A DNA stretch of 64,000 nt from Peribacillus frigoritolerans (GCF_040250305.1 NZ_CP158190.1:2016001-2080000), one strand, 5' to 3'. Positions 17,397-26,213 are shown, counted from the first letter of the stretch. Translations and numbers: made by a program. The notes: generated from the letters alone by a model not told the origin.

Positions 17397-17544
17397 GCTT
17401 AAAAAATCATTGGGAATCTACTCAGTTGTGGACAGGGTATCGTGTAACCAAATCTCTCATGACATTTCTCCAAAACTTCCGCAAAGACCAACCTATCAAA
17501 TCAAGTGAACGACTGGAACAACACTCTTTACCCCTTTTATAAAT

Positions 17545-17905
17545 CTTCTCCTTACATCACTTTTCGGATTTGCCTTGTTCATTTCAATCAGTTTGGGCGG
17601 TGAGAATCAGTTTGAATCAGGCATGTCCGGTGAAAGAGCAGTGGGTACAGCGCAGGTGTCTTCTGAAGTCAAGCGATACGAGCCGTTATTCCGGAAATAT
17701 GCTGAACAAAATAGGGTTGGGGAATATGTCGGACTTATCCTGGCCATGATCCAACAGGAATGAGGTGGATGTAAATTGGATGTGATGCAATCTTCCGAAT
17801 CAATCGGGCTCGCACCCGGTGCTATCAATGCCAATAGCAGTGGTGGTACTTCTTATTCGTCCGTTGAAGAATGGAAAAACTTATATCCCTTCCTAGGTTT
17901 TAGAC
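17545..17905 (+). pseudogene. Remnant of a CwlT/Orf14-type cell-wall hydrolase of an ICE
   Basis: A hydrophobic N-terminus (LFGFALFISISLGG), then VSSEVKRYEPLFRKYAEQNRVGEYVGLILAMIQQE, an in-frame TGA at 17761-17763, then GG and DVMQSSESIGLAPGAI. This is the lytic-transglycosylase region of the lysozyme-like protein of ICEBs1/Tn916 elements (family knowledge), with a serine codon changed to stop. The rest of the enzyme, including the NlpC/P60 part, is lost. Confidence 0.65.
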
Positions 17906-17929
17906 GGATCTAGAAACGGAGGTGAAGGC

Positions 17930-18287
17930 ATGGAGCCAACCCAAAAGAAAAATTTCTTGTTTTTAATGATAGTATTCGTCTCGGCTTCTTTGGTCATCAT
18001 GTATATTTTCTCTCTGCGGTCACAGCTGAATGAAGTCAGGAGCAAAACTATGAAGAGCAGGTTCAATCCCTATCCTCCATCCAAAACACGGATGCTTTAA
18101 AGGTGAATCACAAGTTTCTTGAAAGTTTTCACCTATCAAACCACTGCCGAACGATATAAAAAGTTTGAACCATTCATGACCGATCAAGGATTCAAAGCGA
18201 CCCATCCTTCCGGGATGGAACTTCCGAATTCGAAAGAGTCCGTCCAATCATCCATGATAGGGCTAAGTCGCCAGTACATCGGTTATG
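17930..18287 (+). pseudogene. Remnant of an ICE gene next to cwlT (YddI-like)
   Basis: GGAGGTGAAGGC precedes ATG 17930. MEPTQKKNFLFLMIVFVSASLVIMYIF forms one membrane span. After frameshifts it continues as TYQTTAERYKKFEPFMTDQGFKATHPSGMELPNS. The arrangement of a short membrane-anchored gene directly after the CwlT-like gene matches ICEBs1, where yddI follows cwlT. Identification rests on order and general likeness. Confidence 0.5.
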
Positions 18288-18461
18288 CAACTATTTAGTC
18301 GGTTAGAGGCTTCGACGGGCGTACACATGAGCCAAGAGGGACTCAAACAACGCTTTAATCCAGCAGCTGTCGCATTTTTTCGAGAATTATTTACATCCCT
18401 TCTTACACAAAAGCTTTCCGCACACATGACGTCTACTTTCAATCCTAGCCTCACTACATAG
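18288..18461 (+). pseudogene. IS4-family (IS231-like) transposase fragment
   Basis: The translation RLEASTGVHMSQEGLKQRFNPAAVAFF and FTSLLTQKL aligns with the transposase remnant at 24.6-25.1 kb ([27 protein letters not shown]). Only this middle-N-terminal piece is present, fused to the end of the ICE remnant. Confidence 0.7.
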
Positions 18462-20733
18462 ATATCTTAAACTCTTTTATTTTTCTATATAATGTGCTGC
18501 GTGCAATTCCAAGTACAATTGATGCTTCGGAGACTGTTTTGGTTTCTCGTAAAGCTTGTTCAATCAGCTTTTTTTCATAGTTTTTCATTGTTTTAGCCTG
18601 ATGATCTTTTCGTTGATAGTAGCCCATTAAAGATTGTGGCAAGTGTATTTTTTCTATTGTAGAATATTTTCCTTTAGCAAGTAAAAAGGCCCGTTCCAAA
18701 ACATTTTTTAATTCTCGGATATTGCCTGGCCAATGATATTGGATAAAAACTTGGAGTACTTCTTCACTGACATGAATAGGGCCTTCTCCATAGGAAGATA
18801 CGAACTCTAGTAATAGTTCCTGACAAAGGTGTTCCATATCTTCTAACCGCTCTCTTAATGGTAGGAGTGTAATCGATAATACATTTAATCGATAAAATAA
18901 ATCAGAGCGAAATGAACCGCTATAAGCAATTTCTTCCGAAAGGTTACGGTGAGTCGCCGCGATTATCCGGACATTTACCGCTCGCTCCCCCGTTTCCCCA
19001 AGCCGGACTATTTTTTTCGTTTCAAGTGCTCTTAATAGGACAACTTGCAGCTCGAGCGGCATATCACCAATTTCGTCTAAAAATAGGGTACCGTTATTAG
19101 CTGCTTCAAACTTACCAATCGCTCCCCCTTTTTTCGCACCTGTAAAAGCCCCGTCTGTAAAACCAAACAACTCACTAGCGATTAAGTCCTTCGGCAACAA
19201 ACCCGCGTTTACAGGAATAAAAGGTCCATTTCTTCGGTCACTTTGTTCATGAATCGTCTGGGCAATCACATCTTTTCCCGTTCCTGTTTCTCCAAGAATA
19301 AGGACATTAGCAGATGATTGGGCAGCTATTCTCGCTACCTCCAGCTCTGTTTGGAAACCTTGACTTAATGTTTGAATACGACCGAATGAAAGAAATGGTT
19401 TCACATACCGAACATTCATTTTCTGTTTAAGCATATACAAATGTTGATGATTTGCTTCGTAATGATTGACGTTAAAAGAAAGGTACATAGATTGAAGCAG
19501 TTGTTTCGTAAGGGTTTGTCCTTGATAGAAACGAGTCATATCCGCTGCTTTTTTGCTCATATACAAAACAACATTCTCCTTAGATAACACTAAGATTGCT
19601 TCTTCACTGATTTGTCCCCAAGATTTTAGTACAACTTCACTCAAATCATCCGACTGACTATGCTTCACTTTAAATGGTCTCGGGGAAATATTCCGTTCTG
19701 AATCCCAGACAATCTCAAATTGCCCATCAGGCATACCTTTGCCAATTTTCACTTGGCGTGCCAGATGGCGATGATCTGTATCAACAACAATTTTCCCGCA
19801 GGCTGTGTCGAGTTCTTTTCCACTTAAATGATGAAAAATATCCCGGTGGTCTTCGCTCTTCATTTCGATAATACTTTCAATAATCATTTTTGTGCCTTGA
19901 TATGTGTTAAACATCACCGAGGAGATAGCTCCTTTTTCTCCGGTGAAATGATGAAATTTGCTTATAAAGTCCATATTCAATTGATTAGAAATAGATTGAA
20001 AATAGCTAGCAGAACTATAGTGCCCTATGCCAAATTCGCTTCCCATTGCCGCGATTTCCGTTTCTTTTGTAATCGGGCTGAAAATAGGAATTTTCTTATG
20101 ATTTAGTCCCATCCGCTCATAATCACGATAAAAAGGAATGATACTTTTCCCAACAAGTGTAGAAAAAATAGCATCTGGTTTTTTTAAAATAATATCTTCT
20201 AAAATATCATAAAATTTCTGTTGGCCGAAAGGTACATACCGCTCTCCAATAACTGCCCCATCCAATTCTTTTAAATACGTTTGAACTTGTTTATTTGTTT
20301 CCCGAGGATAGATATAGTCTGTACCTATGCAATAAACTCGCTTACCATAATGACTTGTTAAATAATCTAAAAGAGTATGAACTTGTTGATTCGGTACTTC
20401 TCCCGTATAAAAGACGTTTGGGTGACACTCTCTCCCTTCATATAAAGTTGGATAAACAAGCAGACAATCATATTTTTCAAGCACTGGCAAAACAGCTTTT
20501 CGACACGCAGATGTATAGCAACCGATAAAAATTTTCACTCCATCTTTAGCAAGAGCTTCTGCTTCCTGTGCGCTTTTGATTGGATCTGAACAAATATCAC
20601 GTACGATTGCTTCAACTTCACATACACGGCTATCGCATTCATCAATCGCAAATTTTGCCGCTTCATACTGCCCCTTCTCTGTAATAGAAGTTGTTCCTGT
20701 TAAGGAAAATAACAATCCAACTTTAATCAACAT
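18454..20733 (-). CDS. Sigma-54-dependent activator with AmiC-like amide/ligand-binding domain
   Basis: 759 residues. Residues 1-370 (IKVGLLFSLTGTTS onward) form a type-I periplasmic-binding-protein fold of the AmiC/UrtA/FmdD kind but have no signal peptide, so it senses in the cytoplasm. A short PAS-like segment follows (370-440), then the AAA+ domain with Walker A GETGTGKD, the sigma-54 contact loop GAFTGA and LFLDEIGDMP, and a C-terminal Fis-type HTH (SEASIVLGIARSTLYRKIKEFK). Start ATG 20733 sits after GGGGATGGGG; an in-frame ATG lies 24 bases upstream. It is divergent from a sigma-54 promoter and an amidase operon, which it very probably activates on binding an amide- or urea-like ligand. 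The ligand is inferred. Confidence 0.9.
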   Translation of the reverse strand: MLIKVGLLFSLTGTTSITEKGQYEAAKFAIDECDSRVCEVEAIVRDICSDPIKSAQEAEALAKDGVKIFIGCYTSACRKAVLPVLEKYDCLLVYPTLYEGRECHPNVFYTGEVPNQQVHTLLDYLTSHYGKRVYCIGTDYIYPRETNKQVQTYLKELDGAVIGERYVPFGQQKFYDILEDIILKKPDAIFSTLVGKSIIPFYRDYERMGLNHKKIPIFSPITKETEIAAMGSEFGIGHYSSASYFQSISNQLNMDFISKFHHFTGEKGAISSVMFNTYQGTKMIIESIIEMKSEDHRDIFHHLSGKELDTACGKIVVDTDHRHLARQVKIGKGMPDGQFEIVWDSERNISPRPFKVKHSQSDDLSEVVLKSWGQISEEAILVLSKENVVLYMSKKAADMTRFYQGQTLTKQLLQSMYLSFNVNHYEANHQHLYMLKQKMNVRYVKPFLSFGRIQTLSQGFQTELEVARIAAQSSANVLILGETGTGKDVIAQTIHEQSDRRNGPFIPVNAGLLPKDLIASELFGFTDGAFTGAKKGGAIGKFEAANNGTLFLDEIGDMPLELQVVLLRALETKKIVRLGETGERAVNVRIIAATHRNLSEEIAYSGSFRSDLFYRLNVLSITLLPLRERLEDMEHLCQELLLEFVSSYGEGPIHVSEEVLQVFIQYHWPGNIRELKNVLERAFLLAKGKYSTIEKIHLPQSLMGYYQRKDHQAKTMKNYEKKLIEQALRETKTVSEASIVLGIARSTLYRKIKEFKISM

Positions 20734-20756
20734 ATCTGCCCCATCCCCTTGTTTCA

Positions 20757-20778
20757 TTTTGAGAAAGGCGTCTCAAAA
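20757..20778. promoter_or_regulatory. Inverted repeat at the regulator's 5' end
   Basis: Perfect 8-base arms TTTTGAGA and TCTCAAAA with a 6-base loop, just upstream of the regulator start. It may be an autoregulatory or enhancer site. Confidence 0.45.
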
Positions 20779-20780
20779 TC

Positions 20781-20879
20781 GGACAAGCCTTCTTTCTATC
20801 CATAATATAACAAAGTTTACAATGTACCCAAATTACTTGTCCTATTTTAAAACAATCTTAAAAATTGAAAAACTTGTCC
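20781..20879. promoter_or_regulatory. Candidate upstream activating sites (GGACAAG / CTTGTCC)
   Basis: The 7-mer GGACAAG at 20781-20787 recurs as its complement CTTGTCC at 20836-20842 and 20873-20879, all within 120 bases upstream of the sigma-54 promoter. That is where enhancer-binding proteins sit. Functional role is inferred. Confidence 0.45.
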
Positions 20880-20895
20880 TTTCAAGGTTTCGGTA

Positions 20896-20912
20896 TTGGC
20901 ACACAAATTGCA
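20896..20912 (+). promoter_or_regulatory. Sigma-54 (-24/-12) promoter
   Basis: TTGGCAC, 5 bases, TTGCA: the -24 GG and -12 GC spacing is exact. Transcription would start near 20922 and run into the small subunit and amidase genes. Confidence 0.9.
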
Positions 20913-21044
20913 TTTAAAAAGTATGAAAAGAAAGGGGGGGTCAATTGATAGGTCGCAGTTTAGATGTAGGAGTTTCCCATACCTAAAGCTTCACTCATAA
21001 CAATTTAGTATTTCTATACTTAAAGTAAAAGGAGAGGATTAACA

Positions 21045-21227
21045 ATGAAACTATCAATACGTGATATCTTGGAAAGTAAAGGAATATCTGCTACGGAGAA
21101 TCACCTTCCTATTCTAAAAACACGCTGGCAAGCTATCGAAAACATGAAAGCAGACTTAGACAACGCTGCATTATACGATTATGATATTTCGCTTCGCAAT
21201 ATTCCTGGAGGTGATCACATTGAGTAA
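21045..21227 (+). CDS. Small GatC/AtzG-like partner protein of the amidase
   Basis: 60 residues, helical, ending YDISLRNIPGGDHIE. AAAGGAGAGGA precedes the ATG. The gene overlaps the amidase start by 8 bases. Short proteins in this position (DUF4089/AtzG or GatC type) pack around amidase-signature enzymes and are needed for their activity or stability. I infer that role from size, position and the acidic/aromatic end, not from a diagnostic motif. Expression from the sigma-54 promoter upstream is almost certain. Confidence 0.65.
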   Translation: MKLSIRDILESKGISATENHLPILKTRWQAIENMKADLDNAALYDYDISLRNIPGGDHIE

Positions 21228-22644
21228 AGAACTTATTACTAAATCCGTTGAAGAGCTGGCCCCTTTAATTGCAAAAAGAGACGTATCTTCTCTCGAATTA
21301 ACAAAAGCAGTATTAGATCATGCGGAATCTCTAAATGAAACAGTGAATGCATATATTAGCTTTACCCGTAAACAAGCTGAAGAAACGGCTCAGCAAGCTG
21401 ATAACGAGATTGCATCAGGTAATTACCGCGGCATGTATCATGGCATTCCAATGGCCATTAAAGATAATCTATATTTTAAAAATGAAGTCACAACAATGGC
21501 TTCAAAAATTCATCAAGATTTCGTTCCAGATTTTGATGCCACAATTATTAGTAAGCTAAGAGAAGCCGGTGTTGTATTTACAGGAAAATTAAACATGCAT
21601 GAATATGCCTGGGGAATTACGACAAATAACCCTTACTTTGGTGCTTGCCGTAACCCATGGGATCTAGAAAAAATCCCAGGAGGTTCAAGTGGTGGTTCGG
21701 GGGCTGCCATAGCTGCTGACATGTGTGTGGCAACACTCGGAACAGATACAGCAGGTTCAATCCGCATTCCTTCATCCGCGTGCGGGATTATAGGGTTAAA
21801 ACCAACCCACGGCAGAGTAAGTAAATATGGTTGCTTCCCACTCTCATGGTCTCTTGACCATATCGGACCGATGACAAAAACGGTAAAAGATGCCGCCGGG
21901 CTACTTGAAATCATTGCAGGTTACGATAAAAACGATCCAACGTCTGTAAAAGCCCCGGTCGGTAATTATACAGAAAAATTAAATGGGGATGTGAAAAACC
22001 TTGTCATTGGCGTGAATGAAGAATATTTTTTCAAAAATGTGGACTATGAAGTAGAAAAACTAGTAAGAGCTGGTATTCAGTCTCTCGTCGATCAAGGAGC
22101 AAAAGTAGAAGAAGTGAGTATTCCTTCATTAAAATACGCGGAATATGCAGAAATGATTACGATTCTAACAGAAGCTGCGACGATTCATCATCCAAACCTT
22201 TTAAAACGTCCAGAAGACTTTGGAGCAGATATTCGTTTACTGTTTGAATTAGGGGAAATCCCTTCTGGAGTGGATTACCTTCAGGCCCAACAGTTAAGAC
22301 GACAAATCAAGCTGGATTTTCAAAAAGCATTTGAAAAAGTAGATGTCTTAATAGCTCCAACACTGCCAATCATTGCACCAAATATCGGTGATGACTATGC
22401 CGACTTGAACGGGGCAAAGGTAGACCTAATTGATCATATCATCCGCTTTACTGGACCAGGGAACTTAACTGGCCTACCGGCACTTACTGTCCCATGTGGA
22501 CTTAAAAATGGCATGCCTGTTGGATTACAAATCATGGGAGCGGCAATGAATGAAGAAACGGTGTTAAATGTCGGTTATGCCTTAGAAAAAACAAATCCTC
22601 TTCAAGGAAAAAAACCTGAATTAGTCAGCTCATTACAAAAATAA
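21220..22644 (+). CDS. Amidase-signature hydrolase
   Basis: 474 residues of the amidase-signature family. The Ser-cisSer-Lys triad is visible: Lys in MAIKDN, the cis-serine in GGSSGGSGAA and the nucleophile in DTAGSIRIP. The TTG start at 21220 follows GGAGGTGATC, a full anti-Shine-Dalgarno match, and lies inside the end of the small upstream gene, so translation is probably coupled. The enzyme hydrolyses a C-N amide bond. GatA, AtzE/biuret-type and simple amidases share the fold. Absence of GatB and control by an AmiC-like sensor favour catabolism of an amide or urea-related nitrogen source. Confidence 0.9.
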   Translation: MSKELITKSVEELAPLIAKRDVSSLELTKAVLDHAESLNETVNAYISFTRKQAEETAQQADNEIASGNYRGMYHGIPMAIKDNLYFKNEVTTMASKIHQDFVPDFDATIISKLREAGVVFTGKLNMHEYAWGITTNNPYFGACRNPWDLEKIPGGSSGGSGAAIAADMCVATLGTDTAGSIRIPSSACGIIGLKPTHGRVSKYGCFPLSWSLDHIGPMTKTVKDAAGLLEIIAGYDKNDPTSVKAPVGNYTEKLNGDVKNLVIGVNEEYFFKNVDYEVEKLVRAGIQSLVDQGAKVEEVSIPSLKYAEYAEMITILTEAATIHHPNLLKRPEDFGADIRLLFELGEIPSGVDYLQAQQLRRQIKLDFQKAFEKVDVLIAPTLPIIAPNIGDDYADLNGAKVDLIDHIIRFTGPGNLTGLPALTVPCGLKNGMPVGLQIMGAAMNEETVLNVGYALEKTNPLQGKKPELVSSLQK

Positions 22645-22715
22645 TTCAAAGGGGCTTGCCCCAAAAAGTAAACAGATCCAGATTTACAGAAACCTTAATA
22701 AACGAACAAAAAGAA

Positions 22716-22751
22716 AAAGTGTGTTTTGCTCTTTTTTCAAAACACGCTTTT
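22716..22751 (+). terminator. Terminator of the amidase operon
   Basis: Arms AAAGTGTGTTTTG and CAAAACACGCTTT, then a short T tract. Confidence 0.65.
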
Positions 22752-22928
22752 AATATATTCCATTGAGTCATTAAGTCTCAAATGAGATGACAGGATTGAC
22801 TAAATAATAGGGCACACCACGTTCAAAATCCACTTATTTTTATGTAATTTACAAGTTTTAGTAGCTAATAACGAATTACTTTCATTATTTTGTTAAACTT
22901 AAGATATTGAATTGGAGGTTAGAGGAAA

Positions 22929-23248
22929 ATGAATGTAACTGAATTTCAACAATGAGTAAAGGATTATTATGAAAGTAAGGGCTGGTCTGAGTTAGACATT
23001 TTTATTCGTATTGGCTTTTTAGCAGAAGAAACGGGCGAAGTTGCACGAGCTATAAGAGCCCTTGAGATAGGTAGGAATAGGCCTGATGAAGTAAGAGGAT
23101 CTTATGCGGAAAAAAACAGGAATTAACTGAAGAGTTAGGTGATGTATTAGGTAATTTAATTGTGATTGCAAACAAGTACAATATCCCTCTAGAAGAAGTG
23201 TTTCAGTCACATAAAAATAAACTGTCAGAACGTTATTATAATAATTAG
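22929..23248 (+). pseudogene. MazG-like nucleotide pyrophosphohydrolase gene, broken
   Basis: ATG 22929 follows GAGGTTAGAGG. TGA interrupts at 22953-22955 (Trp to stop in FQQ-VKDYY), then ELDIFIRIGFLAEETGEVARAIRALE reads as the MazG helix with its EE-x-EV metal site. A frameshift near 23125 separates the rest, ELTEELGDVLGNLIVIANKYNI. Intact relatives of about 105 residues hydrolyse non-canonical NTPs. Two separate lesions make loss real, unless the sequence is error-prone here. Confidence 0.8.
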
Positions 23249-23374
23249 ATTATAGGCTTGTTTCAACAATAGGGCTAGATTGTTGAATAGGGAATTGGTA
23301 TTTATAGAGGTTATTGTTGGCTTAATACCGAATTAAAAGGATAAAGGGAAGTATTTTTGATGGGAGTTAGTTTA

Positions 23375-23887
23375 ATGAACATAAAAACAAAAAGGTTATT
23401 GATACGTGAATTTGAATTCAAGGATTGGAAAGCTGTATATGAGTATACATCAGATATTAATGTTATGAAGTATATACCAGAAGAGGTTTTTACTGAAGAA
23501 GATGCAAAAGAGTTTGTAAATAAAAACAAAGGTGATAAGGCTGAAAAATTTCCTGTAGTACTAATAGATAAAGATATTCTTATAGGGCACATTGTTTTTT
23601 ATAAGTATTTTGGTAAGCATACTTATGAGATTGGATGGGTGTTTAATCCAAAATATCAAAATAGAGGGTATGCTTCTGAAGCAGCACAAGCTGTTTTGGA
23701 ATATGGTTTTAAAGAAATGAACTTACATAGGATTATTGCTACGTGTCAACCTGAGAATATTCCATCATACCGAGTTATGGAAAAGATTGGAATGAGAAGA
23801 GAAGGCTTTTTCAAAAAATGTATTCCAAAAGGGAATGAATGGTGGGATGAATATTATTACGCTATTTTAGAGGAAGAGTGGAAATGA
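23375..23887 (+). CDS. GNAT N-acetyltransferase (RimJ/RimL type)
   Basis: 170 residues. The pattern TKRLLIREFEFKDWKAVYEY, the central EIGWVFNPKYQNRGYASEAAQAVLEYGF (acetyl-CoA-binding RGYASEA) and RIIATCQPENIPSYRVMEKIGMRREG are those of ribosomal-protein or small-molecule acetyltransferases. I place the start at ATG 23375, 8 bases after GGGAG; TTG or ATG at 23357-23362 would add five to six atypical residues. No operon partners. Substrate unknown. Confidence 0.85.
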   Translation: MNIKTKRLLIREFEFKDWKAVYEYTSDINVMKYIPEEVFTEEDAKEFVNKNKGDKAEKFPVVLIDKDILIGHIVFYKYFGKHTYEIGWVFNPKYQNRGYASEAAQAVLEYGFKEMNLHRIIATCQPENIPSYRVMEKIGMRREGFFKKCIPKGNEWWDEYYYAILEEEWK

Positions 23888-23941
23888 ACTGTAAAGAATT
23901 TTTAAGTATTTACTCCTTCAACAAAAAGGCGCAAGAACAAC

Positions 23942-24195
23942 GATATAGATGCAAAAAAAGTAGATAAAGAAATGAAGGAAACTGTTATATCCAACTCTAC
24001 ATTTCTTTTTGCTTTAATCAAAAATGTAGATTGGATTACATTCAAATTTCCAGACCAAGAATTCTCTGTAACAAAAGAGAAATTACAAGATTGGTACAAC
24101 AATAAATTGGATGGGTTTGAAAATGAACAAGACTTAAAGAAACTGATACAGGAACACCTGAAGTCTGAGGACTCAGTTATCAGTTTTTTCACCAG
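23942..24195 (+). pseudogene. C-terminal fragment of a DUF4825-like protein
   Basis: The frame reads SNSTFLFALIKNVDWITFKFPDQEFSVTKEKLQDWY, which resembles the DUF4825 segment of Bacillus lipoproteins, but the signal peptide and N-terminus are missing and the frame runs on into the terminator. No start signal. Confidence 0.45.
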
Positions 24196-24202
24196 TAAAA
24201 GC

Positions 24203-24235
24203 AAGAGTGCTCTGAATAAGAGCACTCTTATTTTT
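24203..24235 (+). terminator. Rho-independent terminator
   Basis: Perfect arms AAGAGTGCTC and GAGCACTCTT, loop TGAATAA, then ATTTTT. Confidence 0.8.
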
Positions 24236-24306
24236 AGGGTATTATCAACAACTATCTTTAACAGAGCCTAGTCTTTAATAAATCAAAGGGCAGGTTTGTT
24301 TAACAA

Positions 24307-25112
24307 CTAATTCATATCAAGCTGAATGTATTCTATTTGCTTTTTTAACGTGCCATTGTTGAAGTATTCTGGCTTAGGGTTCTTGATATAAATGCGTGTA
24401 TTCAGCTTCAACCGCGAGATATAGTAAGCCTTTTTATTATGAATGGCTTGTAAGTCTCCTAAATCGAAGTAACCAAGATCACGCAAACACAAATCGCCCA
24501 CCTCAACGGTTTCAAGGCAGATGGTACCGTATGTTTTATCATTATTCTTACCTGGTCCAAGCTGCACGTTAAGAAATTGACCACTAAGTAAATCATATTC
24601 CAATTGGATTTTCACGCCTGCCGTATTACTACTCCTACCTGAACCTTGATAGTCAGTGGCGAAATGATAAGGCAGTGAAACACTGCCGCATCTAAAATAC
24701 GGATACGATTGAAAGTAGAGATCATGTGTGCAGAAAGCGATTGATTTGAACAGAGTTTTTGTGTGAGAAGAGAAGTAAAGACTTCTCGAAGAAATGCGAC
24801 AGCTGCTGAATTAAAGCGTTGATTCAGTCCTTCTGAGCTCATCAGTACCCCAGTGGAAGCTTCTAACTGACTGCACAATTGTGTATGATGTGCAAGCGAT
24901 TGCTTGACTGAGCCATACGCAAAGGGCAATGGATACTTACTAGATCGCTGTACAAAGCCAACTTGTTTAGCGATGTCTTGTAGGACTACTGGAGATAAAA
25001 AGTATTGTAGCTCTTGTGCGAAAAGATTCAGTTCATTTGAAATGATAGGGGATTCATCAAAAACGCCATCCTTTCTCGTAAACTTCTTACGATAAGCATA
25101 GCGTTTTTTCAT
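24307..25112 (-). pseudogene. IS4-family (IS231-like) transposase, frameshifted and truncated
   Basis: From 25112: [56 protein letters not shown] and the first catalytic Asp in RILDAAVFH. One frameshift near 24640 leads into [14 protein letters not shown] and the second catalytic region LRDLGYFDL. The C-terminal third with the catalytic Glu is absent. A fragment of the same family lies at 18.3 kb in the opposite orientation. No terminal inverted repeats were found. Confidence 0.8.
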
Positions 25113-25175
25113 TTTGAGGGTATGATTTTAACTCGCTTGATGGGCATGGGGTACCGCCAGGGCGAGACCCCATTT

Positions 25176-25724
25176 TTAGTAGTAATAAATTATATCTATA
25201 AATTCAAGCACCGTATCCAGATGATTGATAAAGGTATGCGGAAGGGAGCAGTCAAAGTGGATAGAGTCACCTTCCCGAAGCACATATTCCCCTGTAGTCA
25301 GCTGAATCGTCAATTCACCCCGAATCACAAAAATATATTCCTGAGTTTTAGGAGCGTGACCATCAGAGTTATGCTTACAATTAGGCTGTAACTCAACCTT
25401 AAATAATTCAAAACTACGGTTTGGATTGGTAGTGTAGTAACAGTAGGAGACAAAGGAATTCTTATTCTCGGACTGCTTCTTGCAGTCGCTCTTGCGGATG
25501 ACAACGGCATCATCTATTGGAGAATCAATCAGCCGGGTATAAGGCACCTGCAGGCCGATGGCAATCTTCCAAATCGTGTTGATGGTTGGGTTAGATCCAC
25601 CTTTCTCTATCTGAGAGAGCATTACCTTACTGATACCGGACAACTCTGATAACTGACCGAGACTAAGATTTCGCTCTGTTCTTAACCTCTTTAAATTTGC
25701 AGAAATTATATCATTTAAGTTCAT
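25176..25724 (-). CDS. XRE-type regulator with C-terminal cupin domain
   Basis: 182 residues. The HTH spans about 4-58 (LKRLRTERNLSLGQLSELSGISKVMLSQIEKGGSNPT), followed by a cupin barrel in the second half (GHAPKTQEYIFVIRGELTIQL, DSIHFDCSLPHTFIN). ATG 25724 has AGGGGG 6 bases before it; an upstream in-frame start lacks a site. This architecture is usual for regulators of amino-acid or small-molecule metabolism and export. It faces EamA-type exporter genes, one decayed and one intact, which are likely targets. Confidence 0.85.
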   Translation of the reverse strand: MNLNDIISANLKRLRTERNLSLGQLSELSGISKVMLSQIEKGGSNPTINTIWKIAIGLQVPYTRLIDSPIDDAVVIRKSDCKKQSENKNSFVSYCYYTTNPNRSFELFKVELQPNCKHNSDGHAPKTQEYIFVIRGELTIQLTTGEYVLREGDSIHFDCSLPHTFINHLDTVLEFIDIIYYY

Positions 25725-25856
25725 AGAAATCCCCCTATTGAAAAATATAACGAACATTCGTATAATATAACTAACGTTAAATATAATAAACGATCGTAAA
25801 ATATATTTTATAAGATTTCCGTTTACTATAGCAAGTGAAAAGGCAGTTCGAAAGGA

Positions 25857-26153
25857 GAATCATTATAAATAAGGTAAGGATTCAATTTATTTTGTCAATG
25901 CTGATTCTAGGAAGCATTGGTTTGTTCGTTAGGAGCATTCCGTTCTCATCTGACCAGATTGCATTGGCAAGAGCTATATTGGGCTGTGAAGTCAACAGAT
26001 CCTGCTCTCGTTCTTATTGGTACTGAATATATTAGGCGTGACATTATGGTAGAAGAAATCACAAATACATTCGGTCCTGAAAAGCTAGATGAGCTATGGA
26101 AAGCGCGAGAAGATTTAATTAATGTAATGACAGGAAAAAACAGCTTAGCATAA
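25857..26153 (+). pseudogene. EamA-transporter N-terminal scrap fused to an unidentified C-terminal scrap
   Basis: AAAGGAGAATC is followed not by ATG but by ATT/ATA codons, then VRIQFILSMLILGSIGLFVR and PFSSDQIALARAILG, which parallels the start of the intact transporter at 26214. After about 25990 another frame takes over (STDPALVLIGTEYIRRD to VMTGKNSLA), unrelated to EamA and not recognised. The fusion suggests a deletion. Confidence 0.55.
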
Positions 26154-26166
26154 AGCTGTTTTTTTA
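26137..26166 (+). terminator. Rho-independent terminator
   Basis: Arms AAACAGCTT and AAGCTGTTT around AGCATA, then TTTTTT. It overlaps the end of the upstream remnant frame. Confidence 0.75.
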
Positions 26167-26213
26167 CCAATTTATAGTAGTTATAATAATAACGACTTAG
26201 GGAGAGATGTTAA

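Larger units (their letters stand above)
17011..17541 (+). repeat. Direct repeat flanking the RHS island, right copy
   Basis: Pairs with 4493-5011. Similarity starts in the GACGGAA block and runs through the stop codon, the downstream hairpin and about 150 further bases to CCCCTTTTAT. Confidence 0.85.

Noticed and set aside
25122..25391. Plus-strand frame of 89 codons
   Set aside because: Antisense shadow of the XRE-cupin gene, which has clear domains and start signals.
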